From Ilyonectria destructans (lineage: Eukaryota > Ascomycota > Sordariomycetes > Hypocreales > Nectriaceae), in contig JAHEWK010000004.1 in NCBI GenBank assembly GCA_020740775.1, positions 3,348,001 through 3,412,000 on the forward strand: a stretch of 64,000 nt of DNA. The letters are read 5' to 3'. Positions 21,731 through 34,618 of the stretch are shown here, piece by piece. A program made the translations under genes and the position numbers. Under the pieces are notes generated by a model, which made no database searches, was not told the DNA's origin, and worked only from the letters and a program-made list of their open reading frames with translations. Position 1 is the first letter of the stretch; every line of letters begins with the position of its first letter.

Positions 21731-24700
21731 ATGGCTGACCCTCTCTCTATTGCTGCTAGTATCGCTGGCGTCGTCCAGCTTTCCGGAACAGTCTTCAAAC
21801 TCATCACCAAGTTCGTCAGGGATGTCAAGGATGCTCCATCAAAGGTCCGGGATCTTGCGGTCCAGACAAGGAATTTGGCCGGCATACTCGAGAATCTTAA
21901 GCTACTCGCCTCTTCGCTGGACGACGAGAACTCCAAATGCGCTCTGAAGGCGCAACATCTCAACTCGTGTCGCCACACACTGCTTACCATCGAGAGAAAG
22001 CTCCAAAAATCGAAAGATGACTTTGAGAGTGAAAAACCCCTCAAAGTTATCTCAAGACGCCTGAAGTGGCCTTTTGCATTGTCCGAAACTGAGGAACTGT
22101 CGTCAGAACTTCTTAGTCACTGCTCGACCATACAGCTTGCGCTTTCTGCAGACAGTATGGATGCTTTATTGAAGTGCCTTTCAAAGCAAGGTGAGCTGAA
22201 CAAGATGGTTGAAAGGAAACTGAGCATCGATATGCGGGTGCAATTGAATCAGAAACGCAAAGAGGTCATCGACTTCTTCTTGCGCGTGAACCCACAAGAC
22301 AACTTTCAGATGAGTCTCGAGCTGCGTCATCCGATGACGGGGTTATGGCTCACTGAGAGCGATGCCAATTTCCAGCGCTGGAAGGAGGCTGGAAACGCGA
22401 AACTTTGGCTTAGTGGCATTCCCGGTACGTTTATGAATTTCTAAGGACGTTCGTGATCCAAGTTCCAGTTCTAATGTTGGCGTAGGAGGCGGAAAGACTG
22501 TTCTGTGTGGTTCAGTCATCGAGACAGTTCTGCAAGAAACTGACAACTGCACAGCTGTATGCTATGCCTTTTGCGACTACAAAGATGCCAAAACACACCA
22601 GCCTGATAATATTCTTGCCGCTCTAGCAGTCCAGCTTGGGCAGCAGAAAAAGGAGGCTTTTAATCTCCTCGAGGAGTACTTTGACGAGCTAAATCCCCAA
22701 GATCAGCTGCCAAAACAACCAAGAAGAGAGCAACTCCTCATCCTTGTCAAGGATATGGCCTCCATGTTCGACACAGTCTATCTGGTGATAGATGGCCTGG
22801 ATGAATGCGGCGACAACATAGTGAGCATGACCCAAAGCTTAAAGTCACTGGCGGACAGCTCGCAAACCATCAGTGCTGCATTCCTTAGTCGCAAAGAGGA
22901 AGAGATTCGAGAGGAATTGGAGGATGACTATGACCAGATTGAGATTGAAGCTCATACTGAAGACTTGGAGGCCTACACTTTGGCTCAGATCAGCCAGAGA
23001 AAGTCCCTCAAGAAGCTCGAGGTCACAAACCCGAGTTTACATGAGGAGATTTTCCGCACCCTTGTTCAGGGTTCTCGAGGAATGTGAGTTTTACGCCATA
23101 GTCTTTGCTTTTGTGTATGTATTGACCTTTTTGGAATAGGTTTCGCTGGGTGGCTTGTCAAATTGATCATATCAGCGACTTGCCTACTAATAAGGCTCGG
23201 AGAAACGCCTTGAAGGAACTCCCACCGACCCTGTTCGGCACGTATGACAGGGTCCTGGATAAAGTCAGGAAGTCTGCTCCTGAAACTCAGGAATTTGTCC
23301 GCAAAGCCCTTCATTGGGTCAGTCTTGGGCATCACTGGATAAGGATCCCCGAATTGTGTGAAGCAATATCCATCGACGATGAACTCGACGAAATCGACGA
23401 GGACGACAGAATCGACGAAATAGAAATCTCCCGCCGATGTGGCTGCCTTCTTCGCAAGTCGGTGGACGGGAGGTACTTTGAGCTTTCTCACTTCACCGTC
23501 ATGGAGTATCTTCGAAGTAGCAACTCCGTTGGCGAATTCCACTATTCCGAGATAGAGGCTTTCCGGTCATTAGCGAAGACAGCTTTGAGGTTTCTGATGT
23601 TTCCCAGATTTGATCGAAAACCGACGACTCTCGCGAAGGTGGAACATGCACAAAGATTAGAACGAAACCAGGCCCATCCCTTCTACCCCTTTGCGGCCCT
23701 ACTTCTCGATCGACAATACGTCCCCTCAGCCCTTTTCGGGACTTGGAGTTTGGCGTTTGGAGAAGACCCGGTGCTGTACTGGTGTAAACAACTGTTCAAT
23801 CCGACCAAACCGGGTTCTTTCATGGCTTGGTGCCTGGAGTTAGCGACCCGGCCTTTCAACCCAAACATACCCGAACTCGGGCTCCCAGGTCGTGATAGAG
23901 CTATCACCGATGAGGAGTTTGGTAGGAGTTTGGGCGATGTTCTGAATCCTGCCACCACTCCACTACACATGGCCGTAAGGCTCGCAATTCCGAAGATTTC
24001 CGAGTTCTTACTCCAACAAGATGTTGACGTCAATTTGATCAGCCCCTTTGGAGTCCCATTGCACACCGTGTTATATTTCCTATATATACCTCACTGCACC
24101 TATGGTGAAGAAGATCACATTGAAATATTGTCAATGCTACTGGACCATGGTGCGGATACCTCTATTCGCCTTCGGTACGAACCCAACTTTTACAAGGGAA
24201 CTTTCACTGGGAAAAGCGTCCTCGCTTTGATTTTGAGCAGCCCGATGCATGGACGGAGTATACCCCTCGTCCGCGCGTCAACTGCAGTCCCAGAGGATGC
24301 CGTAAAGGAATTTTCTAAATATCTGGACGATAGATACTGCTTGAGCATCGGCTTTCTGGAAGCCGTTTTGAAAATATCTACCGGTGCAGATGCTCCTTCT
24401 CAGTGGCGACCCTTGGCGTCGCCTGCGTTGATCATGGCAAAAAGGCAACGCTTGTCAATGCCCGATGCGCCTGATAATGTTCTTTACGACAAATTAAGTG
24501 ACGAGGATTTTATTGAGGCCATAAGGATTGCGATCACCCATGACCTAGTGGAAGACCTATCCGCGCTGATTGCAAACCACCGTTTCCTCGCAGTTCTCAC
24601 AAAACGGGAGGCTAGCATTCGCGGGTTGTTGCGCCTTGCGGCAGAGAGTAACTCTACCCATGGTGGAAACATCATGGGTCTTCTTCTTGATTCAGGACTA

Positions 24701-27700
24701 GCCTCTTATGTTCTGGATTCGGAGACCCAAAGCTGCTTTTACATCAGTTGCAAGTCAGTCAACGCCGAAGTCGCTCAGCTCCTGCTTACTAGAGGAGTTG
24801 ATGTCTACGACCGAAACCTCGACGGCGAAACAGCTTGGCACATTGCTGCCTCGACGGGCAATCCAAATCTGCTAAGAGCCTTGCTTAATGCAGATCCGGA
24901 TGTGCTCAGAAGTTTGTCCACCCCATCCGATGAGGGGATGACACCATTGTCTTTAGCTATTAGATCAAGTCATGTTGAAGCGTCCCTTCTGCTGTTGGAA
25001 CATTGCCCCGCAGATTCAGCCTTCTTTCAGTCAAAAGAATTGCTTCTGCATTCGGCGGCCAGGGTCGGATCTCAAGAGCTGTTCACTGCATTACGTGCAA
25101 AGGGAGTCAACCTTAAAGCTGAGGGTCCCGATGGCTCAACACCATTGCATCACCTCGGAGGCTCAAGCACACTCGAAATGGTTCATTATCTCACGTCTTT
25201 ATATGACCCGTTTCAGCTAGACAATGATTTTCGGTCTCCCTTCGAGCGGCTTTTCGAGGAATCTCTTCAATATAAATCCCGACTGAACCCAACGAGTACA
25301 GGTTCTTTGGATGTGCAGAGATTGGAGTTGCTCATCCCACCAAGTCTCACTTTTTCCCATGAAAAAAGTCACAACGATGAATCACATCTATGGAATATAA
25401 TCTGCACTGTCATTCGTGGGAATCTGATTTGCCGTTGTGAGAGTTTTCTTCAGCCAATCCCGATGTCTCCCTCGATGCCTTCAGGGATGCCTCTTCCGAG
25501 GCCTCCCCCGATCCCTCCCCGGAGTTCTCTATGTGATGGCTTCTGCTTATTGGTCTTGCGGACCCTCATTGATCGCGGGTCACTTTCCTCGTTTGAAAAG
25601 AACCAGAAAGCTACACCGGTCCAACCAGGGGTCATATCCCTTCTCACGGCTTTGTTGAAGCGGCCAAAAACCCAATCGGTGTGCTCATCCACCATCTCAT
25701 CCCTCATCGAATGCACTATTGAGGGTTCGGCTCTCTCGCCAAGTCTGAAGGATATCAGTGCTAGCTATGAGCTCCTTCAGAGGTCCATACTCATGCATAA
25801 CCGAGCTCTCACACAGTCACTACTCCATTTCGGCCTAGACGTTCATCGACGCGGGTCTGTGCCTGGGAGTCTGACATTGTCCCCTCTTGAGGCCGCTTGC
25901 TCGAAGGCAGATTTTTCAATTCTCGAACCCGTCTTAGCTGCAGCAGATCTCTCTCGTTTAAACAACCCAAAGCCATCCGATCTCAATCTCATCGACCTAG
26001 TACTCAGTGGATCTAGCACGAGCCAAATGCCGATGGTCCAAGCCCTTTTTGACAAAGGAGTCAGGCTGAAGGCAGGGAGTGAGTCGCGGGCCACCGTCGA
26101 TGCTGCGAGGGAAGGTAAATGGGAGGTGGTCAAATGGCTCGTCACCCTCGGTGGCAATCCGTTTTTCCAAGACAAAGAGGGCTGGGCTACCGTTCATTTT
26201 GCTGTTAGAGGGCAGACTATGGACATGATCAAGTGGCTAGAGGGATCAACTTCAGCTAAGCCATGCTGGGAAGCTACTTGTCGAGCAGTGACAAGAGTGA
26301 CTGAAAGTATTGATTATGGGGTGAGCTTGTTGTATCTGGCGGCTACTAATGGCAAAGATGACATGATCGCATATTTTCTAGATCAGGGATTTCTCAAAAA
26401 CATCGACATTTCCACCAAATCTGGAGAAACTCCACTTCATTGTGCGGCAGAGAAGGGGAACCTTTCAACGTGTAAATTGCTTGTTAGCCGTGGAGCAAAA
26501 CTCGACATGCCAACCAAAAATGGGAGCTTTCCAATCAACTATGCCCTCCGAAGGGGTCACATGGGGGTGGCCGCATGCTTACTCAAGGCTGGATCCCCGT
26601 CCATGGCTGAATGGGCCGATGAAGCAATCATGAGTCTTACAGCTGACCAAGAAGCACTCTGTCGATCCATCGAGTCTACAAGAATCAGCAAGCGCATGCG
26701 AGATATATGGTTTGAGAAGGCAATTCTCAATGAGGACCTGGCAGCGTGCCAGAATGCCATCAACCACGGTTGTTCGCTCCACCAGCCTCTCCCTAGTTGT
26801 CACAACTGCACCCCGTTATTTGCTGCAATCCGTGCTCGCAAGGAAGATGTGATTGAATGGCTGCTCACGAAAGGTGCCGGTCTAGCAGGTGTTTCCTGCT
26901 ACCACAACCCGTATTGTGATCTACCTCAACATGTCGTGCAAAGTTTCATCTCAGCCGATTGTATGAGCAAAGTCCTCTCTGCTTCTCTTGAGCAGGGAAT
27001 CTTTTGGTACTCTGGATCCATTAGCCCGATCTACATCGCTGTTGAAGTAGGCCATGGAGTTAACCTCAAGGCCATGCTCACCCACATTCAAAGTAACATC
27101 TCAGATTACCGGTAATTATCTCATAGCACTCATTTGGGAAGGAATTTCTAACCAATTATGTAGAACTTTGTTGCAGCCTCATTTGATGACTGAGTCCCGA
27201 TTAATGTCCGACAGGGAAGTTTTGTCACTGCTGGTCAACCAACCCAATAAGCTCGAAAATGATGACACCGCACTGCATCATGCAGTTCACCAGGGCAATT
27301 TCAGTACAGTAGAGTTACTCATCGACCATGGAGCTAACGTAAACGCTCGAAATAAATATCAAAAAACGCCACTGATGATTGCGTCTCGGGCAGATAAGGT
27401 TGAGATTACGCAAAAGCTACTTGATTCTGGTGCTGTGGTTAATTCCACAAATGGCCAAGGCTATACCGCAATGGCGGAAGCAGTCAAAATGGGCAACCTG
27501 GATATTGTCAAGCTCCTGGCCGCGGAAAGCTCATCTACTCTGGATTATATTTCCCCTGATGGGGAAAATTTGGTAACGATTTCAACGGAAGCACACTCAC
27601 CCGTGGAGACATTCAAATACCTTATCTCTCTTGGAGTAAGCGTACTACACAAAGATCTATTTGGCAGCTGTGGGCTTCAAGACGCCATGTGGGACCCTAA

Positions 27701-28337
27701 TCTCTTCGACTACATCATCAAATCCGGGTTGTTATCCCAGATGCCAACCGGACCTGTCAATCCATTTACTGCTGCCATCCACGGCGCTGTCTCACTGAAG
27801 CAAGTATTCAAATGTTTGCCACGAGTGATCTCAAAAGGATTCATCGACCTGGAGACGCGGGGATGGCTAAGCCCCCTTTGCGAGACAGCCTACCGAAATC
27901 TACCTCAGGGTGCTGCTCTATTACTTGATTTCCAAGCAGCCATCGAGCATGAAGGTTCGCCATTGGGTACACCTTTAATGGTTGCTGCCGCGTTCGGTAA
28001 ACTTGATGTCGTCAAATTGCTTGTTCGGAGAGGGGCCAAACTAGAGTACGTCGACAAGAACGAGACTTATAAGAGCGCGTTGCTTTCGAGTCTTCCACAT
28101 CCGGAGGTTACCATGTGGCTACTCGTTGATCGCTTCCAAGACCAGCAGAAGCTGGCTGATTGTCCATTCTGGGAAAATGTTACGGTCAAAACTTGGAGTG
28201 GTAAAAGGGCGGTCCAAGTCGAGCTGAAACCATATGAGCAGCGGCGTTGGGGAGAGTCAATGTTAGATTATGGGGAACGGATTTTGCAGATTAGAAAGGG
28301 GTTCACAGGCCAGCGAGTTGTTGGGAAGTTGGTCTGA
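21731..28337 (+). CDS. fungal STAND/NLR protein: N-terminal domain, NACHT, ankyrin repeats
   Basis: Four exons, 21731-22424, 22486-23083, 23140-27111 and 27164-28337, give 2145 residues. The start MADPLSIAASIAGVVQLSG is the typical fungal STAND N-terminal domain (PF17111-like, about residues 1-200). The NACHT shows Walker A GIPGGGKT (229-236, across intron 1), Walker B VYLVIDGLDEC (329-339) and the post-NACHT GMFRWVACQI junction rebuilt across intron 2. A long ankyrin region follows, with clear repeats such as GETPLHCAAEKGN and TALHHAVHQGNFSTVELLI. A proline-rich insert (~1200-1228) separates two ankyrin blocks. It would act as a cytosolic signal-sensing NTPase of the NOD-like type. In characterised relatives, repeats sense the ligand and the N-terminus executes a response; its ligand is unknown. 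Residual uncertainty: ankyrin count and the last intron. Confidence 0.93.
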
Positions 28338-29820
28338 ATATTCTGTCCGAAGTAGCACATTTCTTGGTCCGAATCTTAGGCAGAGCACCCTTTTTCTCTT
28401 TTTCAAATCTGAGCATACCCTCTGTCCTGCACTGTTTCCTTGCTCCAGATTTCACAACAGCTTAATGATATTGTTACCTTCCCTGCCACATATGATCATT
28501 TCCATCAACTAAATGGAATAGTTATGAGTCCGGAAGGTTAACGACTTACCACTGTCACCGAAAATTGCTGTCATGCGCCTTTGTCTTCCGGGCTTCGTGA
28601 TTGCTGCGGACTACGTTTTCTATTATTCGAAGCTAGAAGTGAGAAAATACCAGATTAATAGCACCAACAGTTTGAAGGGAATGACGGGTAGGTCTTATCC
28701 CTGGAGAATGTGGAAGTCCGAAATTTTTCTACGTCTGTGAGGACCTTCTTCTAGCTGATGGCCCTTCCGTGGGTGTGGCCCTATCTGGGCTCTTTTTGAT
28801 GCCCTGGAAGCGTTCTAAGGTCCTGTCGTGGATATCATCAGGTTGTCTGGTCGACCAGATACTTAAGAAGAGGTAGATACTTAGTAATATAATTTTCAGG
28901 CTCAATAGTGCTGTAATAGCTGCCGGTAGCCTCCATGATGCAATTAGGGGCGGAACTAAGGATCTTCTGTTTGTCCCGATAGACCAGCAATTGGGTCCAG
29001 ATAGACACAGGTACCTGAGGTAGTCGCATGCTTCTGGATTATGACAGTCCATTGTTTCCAGGTTTTCAGCATAATCTCAGCCGATTTCTCCTTCCTTACG
29101 TTCCTGGTTGGCGTGAGAATCTGAGAACAACTATACTTCAATCCCAAGCTAGTCAAGGAAACACCATTGAATTGACCAACCCCCGCACCGCCATCTGTTA
29201 GGATGACGAAGCTATATGAAGTCGCACCAATCACAAGGAAAGCCGCGGACCGTGACGGCCTCATGCACTTGGACCCACATCTACCTCGGCATGAAGCTGG
29301 TCCCGGGAGGGGGTATGTAATGGTACACACAGGCACGTATCAGTGTATAACGTGCGAGAAACCGGCATACGCTAGCCAGGTGCATCTAGTCATCGCTGTC
29401 GCTTGATTTAAGGGTGACGTTATCGCTATTGGTCGACATCGATCACTGAGTTTAGCTTTATGGTCAGGTTTTGTTACCAAAAGAGGCTATGTTGTATTTT
29501 GTACGAAAGTGGCCAAATTCAGGTTTCTCGTACTATCAATCGAAGATGGGGTTGGAAGTACCCAGCTAAAACACCCGGAAAACAATAATGCGATGGGTTG
29601 GGAACGACACTACAATGTTATACGAGCCCTTGAATATTGGCGGAAGACAACCAGGTGGCCGCTCTGCTGGTCGTGGATAATGAGGAGTATTTCTGCTCGG
29701 GGTTGGCCCTCAATGATCTTCAGTGAACCGATAAAAATGGGAACGAGCGGACCAAGTTTTTAAGCCTCGCCTACAAACTCACGATAGTAGTTTACGACTA
29801 CCAGAAACCCACAATTGCTG
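28338..29820. other. intergenic, no supported gene
   Basis: Open frames are short and unrecognised on both strands (for example a minus-strand frame at 28729-29052 with one hydrophobic stretch). Several runs look like decayed coding sequence, but no family could be named. Confidence 0.4.
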
Positions 29821-30188
29821 CTGCAAAGAATGCTGTTCCCCGGGGACTCCATCTCGGCGCAGGAAGCCTATTAGGTTGGCCTCTTCGACGAGCTTGCTTC
29901 CATCGGACAAGTGCGGACGACTGCTCTAAAGTTGGCGAAGGATATTGCGGTGGCGGGATCGGAGATGGCGACAGTTCTCAAGGAGGTAGCACTGCGATCC
30001 AACAACTTACACCACGCGGGAGCTACTGCATATGAACTTCGTGCGGCTGCCAACTTGGTGTAGCGGAGTCAGTTCGCCAGGATGACCAATGAAGAATTGG
30101 AAAAAATGAAGGCAAGAAGAAGCAGGGCTTTAGAAAAGCTATATGTTGAATTTCACACGTGCTGCAGCTCTACATACGATACCAGTTA
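29821..30188 (+). pseudogene. decayed open frame with two in-frame TAG codons, family unknown
   Basis: One frame reads coherently for about 120 codons, interrupted only by TAG at about 29872 and 30061. Segments include MLFPGDSISAQEAY (stop) VGLFDELASIGQVRTTALKL, a helix-like alanine-rich stretch, then (stop) RSQFARMTNEELEKMKARRS. Both stops are one C-to-T change from CAG, and the sequence on each side keeps the same character, which suggests a recently disabled helical protein. A second frame at 29770-29840 also looks coding-like, so an intron or frameshift may precede it. No domain recognised. Confidence 0.35.
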
Positions 30189-30458
30189 GAAAATGAATTT
30201 GGCAGGCAATTTTGTGGTTTTCTTTTGCCATAAAGAGCATACTGGCGGATCAACTACCCATGGCACTAGCATCTGCGCTTGTCCATCTACCCCAGTCAGT
30301 ACCTCGATTACCCATTCGAACGCAAAAACGCAATTGCCTCGGCTCAAAAATGGCCTTCGCGAGGTACAAATAGTGCAGTCGTTCCATCCTTAATCTCTAC
30401 GACAGTTGGTTGAGGAAAGTTGACCCTGTAATATAATCATCCACTGTGGTTCCTCAAA

Positions 30459-31496
30459 ATGACGGAGCAAACATTCCGATATTTCACAATCGCCACACCG
30501 CGGCAATATGTCGCCCACGTTCAAATTAACCGGCCAGAAAAGCTGAATGCCTTCATAGAGCCGTACGTGAACCACTTTCGAACGTCTTTTAACAGTCTAA
30601 CGAATCAATCCGATCCGGCAGAATGTGGCATGAACTAAAGAAAGTATTCGACGGCCTCTCGGACGACCCCTCGATACGCGCTATAGTCTTGTCAGGGGCT
30701 GGAGAAAAATCTTTCTCCGCTGGCCTTGACCTCCAAAGCGCATCCAAGGAGGGGTCCATGTTCAACCCGAGACCCCAAGACGTGTCGGATTCGGCTAGAC
30801 ACGCATTCAAAGTTCGGAAGTGGGCGCTACAGTTTCAAGAATGTGTTTCTAGCATCGAGCGATGTGAAAAACGTAAGTCCAGAAGTACCGTTATGCTTGG
30901 TGCGCTCTGACTGACGGTTATGGATGGATTAGCCGTTATCTGCGTCCTTCATGGGATCTGCTTCGGTCTTGCTATCGACATTGCAACGTGCGCAGACCTG
31001 AGAATATGCACATCAGATTCAGCATTCAGCGTCAAGGAAGTTGACGTTGGAGTGGCCAGTGATGTTGGAACTTTAGCACGTCTACCCAAGGTGGTGGGCT
31101 CTTATGCCTGGGTGAAGGATGTATGTCTGACCGCGAGGACCTTTGGCGCTCAAGAGGCATTGCGCGTCGGGTTCGTGACGGATATACTGCCTACAAAGGC
31201 AGAGGCGGTGCTGAAGGCCCTGGAAACCGCAGAGACATTGGCGAGTAAGAGTCCCGTGGCAGTCCAAGGAACCAAGAACTTTTTGGACTGGTGTCGAGAT
31301 CATGACGTTTCTTCAGGTGAGTAACCTTCAGAAAATACCCTCGTGATGAATAATTGAAATTAATGGACATGTAAATCTAGGCCTCAAGTACATGGCTGTT
31401 TGGAATGGCGGTGCATTGAATACTAAGGACGTTCCACTGTCCCTCGAGTCAATCCGAGAAAAGACGGGGACCTCTCCAAGATTCGAGAAATTGTAA
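30459..31496 (+). CDS. delta(3,5)-delta(2,4)-dienoyl-CoA isomerase-like enoyl-CoA hydratase/isomerase
   Basis: Four exons, 30459-30562, 30622-30872, 30933-31316 and 31381-31496, give 284 residues, normal for the crotonase fold. Oxyanion-hole segments are KSFSAGLDL and HGICFGLAIDIATCADLRI. The isomerase-type acidic signature VKEVDVGVASDVGTLARLPK is present where hydratases carry other residues, so dienoyl-CoA isomerase (ECH1/Dci1 type) is preferred over hydratase. It would reposition double bonds during beta-oxidation of unsaturated fatty acids. The protein ends EKL, which is not a canonical peroxisomal PTS1 (SKL-like), so location is open. The start is supported by the conserved VAHVQINRPEKLNAF segment soon after. 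Confidence 0.88.
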
Positions 31497-32005
31497 GGAC
31501 TGGTGGTGACAAGTGCTGCATTGTTTATTTTCACGAACCAGATAATATGAAAATGCAATCGCTGAGAATGAGCTAGGTTGTCACACCGTGATTAGGTATA
31601 ATCGTTTCCTAGACACCTGTTGATAAGCGCGCTTGGAGGTGCGGTAGAAAAAGTTCATCCGCAAAGCCAATATTTAATTTCAAAACCACAAGCAATCTGC
31701 AGAAGTGCTACAATTCCCGCCCTTAACGACTCATTGTAGACTTGGATGTTGCCAGATGTACAAATTCGGAGGCGTTACAGGAGCCCTTCATTTCAGCCCA
31801 TACGAATTGACGCTTCGCAATCGGAATGTTTAGGGGCATTGTTTGAGCGTCCGGGTCGCCTTGTCCGAGAACACTGATCCTGGCTGCGCACCTTAGCGAT
31901 TCCCTCACGAAATCACACTGGCTCAGTGATATTTATAGCTAGCTATGCGGTATATTATGACAGTTTGACGTTCCGCAATGCATCTCGACTGTAATTATTT
32001 GGCAA
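31497..32005. other. intergenic between convergent genes
   Basis: Nothing recognised apart from the two 3' flanks. Confidence 0.4.
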
Positions 32006-33574
32006 TTAGGTCATGTGAACATCCAAATCAGGCTTGCGTCCGTAGACATATCGCACAAACATGTACCCATGAATATGCCGATTTCTGAGGGCCTTTCGCA
32101 TGTTCATGAGAAAGATTTGATACTCGTCCGCTGGCCAGTCCAACTTGTGCCACAGCATCAGAGTATAGCCTATAGAGAATTAGCGTCATTCAATAATGAC
32201 GAAGAAAACCCCAAAGCACATGACGCAGAAACACATGTGTCCCCAGGTCTGCTCCCTGCATGCGACCTACCTTGCAAGTCGTTCTCCATTGTCAATTTGA
32301 GATACTGTCCAACCTCGCGAATTTGCGGATCTTTCGTCCAGGGCCCAACTGGAACCTAGTAAATGTCAGAGACTTCGTGAGCATAAAGACAACCCACGCA
32401 TGAAGCTATACCTTGTGGTCAACCTGCTTGATATCCACGAACCCAGCCTCCCTCATCGCCTCGAACTGGAGATTCTCTTTAACAACAGAAAAGCTGATGC
32501 CAAGTTTCTTCCCGCCTTCCAGAAATAAGGCGTTCCATGTCTCTATGGCGCTGTTCCCGTCAATAGTGCCGTCATCGCTCTCAAAAGCAGGATCAATTTC
32601 GCAGGACTGTATCCAGCCACCGGGCCTAGTGCAGCGGTGCGCCTCGTTGAAGAGGGCGGTCCAGTCGGTAATTGCGCCAAAGAGGTATCGAAGGTGGATA
32701 AAATCGAACGTATTCTGTGGCCAAGTCCACTCGTCTGTTGCGTCGTCCAGTTCAAATTTGACGTTTGGAGGAACCCAGGCCGGCTGGATGGGTGACAGGT
32801 CAGTTCCAGTGACTTCGGCATTGGGAAATTCGTCGGCAAAGTCACTATGAGAGTCTGTGAGTGATCCAGTCACACGTTCTTGAGATAAGGGTAGCTACAT
32901 TGCCCATGCCCCTACCACATGTTAGTAAGTCTTACACTTGTCAACGTTGGCGACTTGCCTGTGCCCGTGCCTATGTCAAGGACTGTCTGTAATGAGTTAG
33001 AGGCAGAATAAATCACTAGACGATGGAGCTCACCTCGACATCGTCTCCGATTGGCGCTACGAATAGCTTTCCGCCCAGGAGGAGTGTCAGGTAATGGTGT
33101 CTATTTCGCGTTATCCGCTGTGGTCAATTTTGGTTGCTTGGCTGCGTCTGGAATCCTTACGTGATATCAACAGACTCACTCTGCTGTTCGTCATTTGGCG
33201 TAAAATACTCAGTGTTGTACCTGCTGCTGTGATAAGTACGTCCTTGTATAGTTCGATACTCCAGTATGCTTGTTGTAATGGATGCAGTTGAGTTCACCCT
33301 GGTGAGGCGTGTGAGTGGTTGCATCAAAAAGATGACAGAAGCACTTACGGCTGGACCCCAACCCCGGAGTCTTCATCACTACTGATGCTTTGGTTCTACA
33401 TCTATTAAACAAAATTATCTCGTGTCGGGTGCATGGTTATTAACCTACCACTGAGGCAGAGGCAGCTATCAGCTCTACATTAAAGTGAGGGGTAGGAGTA
33501 GGGTTCTGTTGCGCGGCTTTTGTGCTCTGGCTATGGCTACCACTGGCCGTTGGTGTTTCAGGCGAGTCCGTCAT
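32006..33574 (-). CDS. LaeA-like SAM-dependent methyltransferase, nine exons
   Basis: Minus-strand exons 33574-33449, 33395-33349, 33298-33161, 33100-33034, 32986-32959, 32911-32899 (13 nt), 32844-32412, 32355-32271 and 32169-32006 join to 366 residues. The N-terminus is low-complexity (Ser/Thr/Gln-rich), then [19 protein letters not shown] and [20 protein letters not shown] are typical of the family. SAM motif [21 protein letters not shown], is rebuilt only by including the microexon and a GC-AG intron (32958-32912). Further family blocks: [20 protein letters not shown] and FDFIHLRYL. LaeA and relatives (LlmF type) are fungal methyltransferases that influence secondary metabolism and development. 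Whether this copy is nuclear and regulatory is inferred, not shown. Confidence 0.87.
32899..32911 (-). other. 13-nt microexon inside SAM motif I
   Basis: The bases complete the codons G-A-W-A-I of the GTGTGAWAID motif. It is flanked upstream by a GC-AG intron with CTAAC 10 nt before its AG and downstream by a GTAGCT...CATAG intron. Skipping it changes the frame (13 is not a multiple of 3) and destroys the cofactor site. Confidence 0.75.
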
Positions 33575-34618
33575 ACCTATCGCTAGGCTTGCTCAAGTGA
33601 ACAAAGACTCGCTGCTTGACTAGTTGCCAGGAAATGCTGGTTATGTCGAGGTTTTGGATCTCGTGACCAGCTGAGCCAAGGGAAGGAGATGCAATGGTCC
33701 GTTGGATGATCCGATCACGTGAAGATGGTATAGCGGGGACAGTTATCAAACGGGCGGGGCATTTTATGGATTGGGAAAGGAGGAGACAATCTACAATCCC
33801 TGTTTGGTGTCATCATGCATGCTTGATAATCAACCCCGGAGCAAATGCAGCGGATATCAAATGTCGGTGAGAAGTGGGACCAATAAGATGGTTTGAGAAG
33901 ACGCAAGATTAAAGAAGTCAGGTTATTATTGGCGAAAATACATTGTTTATATCGAGATAATATAGTCGTCTGGTGTCAGGTGCCGGCTGCAATTACGGGT
34001 GGAGAATGCAATCGCCGGATCCGGGCATCCCCGAACACCGGATTCCGCAGGATCAGTAATCTATATTCCATGTCTGCAGCAGGATATCTGCGGCTACGCC
34101 GAGGATAGCCTTGAAGGAAGCTGGCAAGATAACCGATGAAGAGGTACAAATAGCTAGGACCGGCCTCCAGATAATATGGGAGGCCAGAGATCAATAGAGT
34201 CACCACACCACCACTACCTTCTAGCTACCGTGCAGCATGTTTGCCCTCATCACTCCCCATTGTGTATTCAGTCCCTAACATCTAGACTCGAGTACGGGCT
34301 ACAAACAAGCCTAGTAACTTATCACAGGCAACAGGTCTCACTGAATACAGGTTGAAGAACGCGAAGAATGTTCGACGAGGCTGGAAAAGATGAGAGACGG
34401 TAGTAGGCATCATCACCATCAATCGAAGGGAATATGCAGTCAAGAGTATTTAAAAGGAATTGCATTAGTTCCATGCATGGGACAAAGCAGAAGGAAAGGC
34501 CCAAAAGGTGACATTAAATAAAGATCTATGAGTAGAGTTTCCCTAATGATACAAATACAGTGCGGAGATGGCCTAAGTAATACAAACTCATAATACGAGT
34601 GTTAGCCCTACAATTGAA
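33575..34618. other. intergenic upstream of the methyltransferase
   Basis: No supported gene; presumed promoter and leader of the reverse-strand methyltransferase. Confidence 0.4.

Noticed and set aside
30190..30393. Short frame upstream of the isomerase (Met at 30193)
   Set aside because: No homology, no splice path into the isomerase; likely leader or intergenic.
32413..32850. Long plus-strand open frame opposite the methyltransferase
   Set aside because: Antisense shadow; the minus strand carries the conserved methyltransferase motifs.
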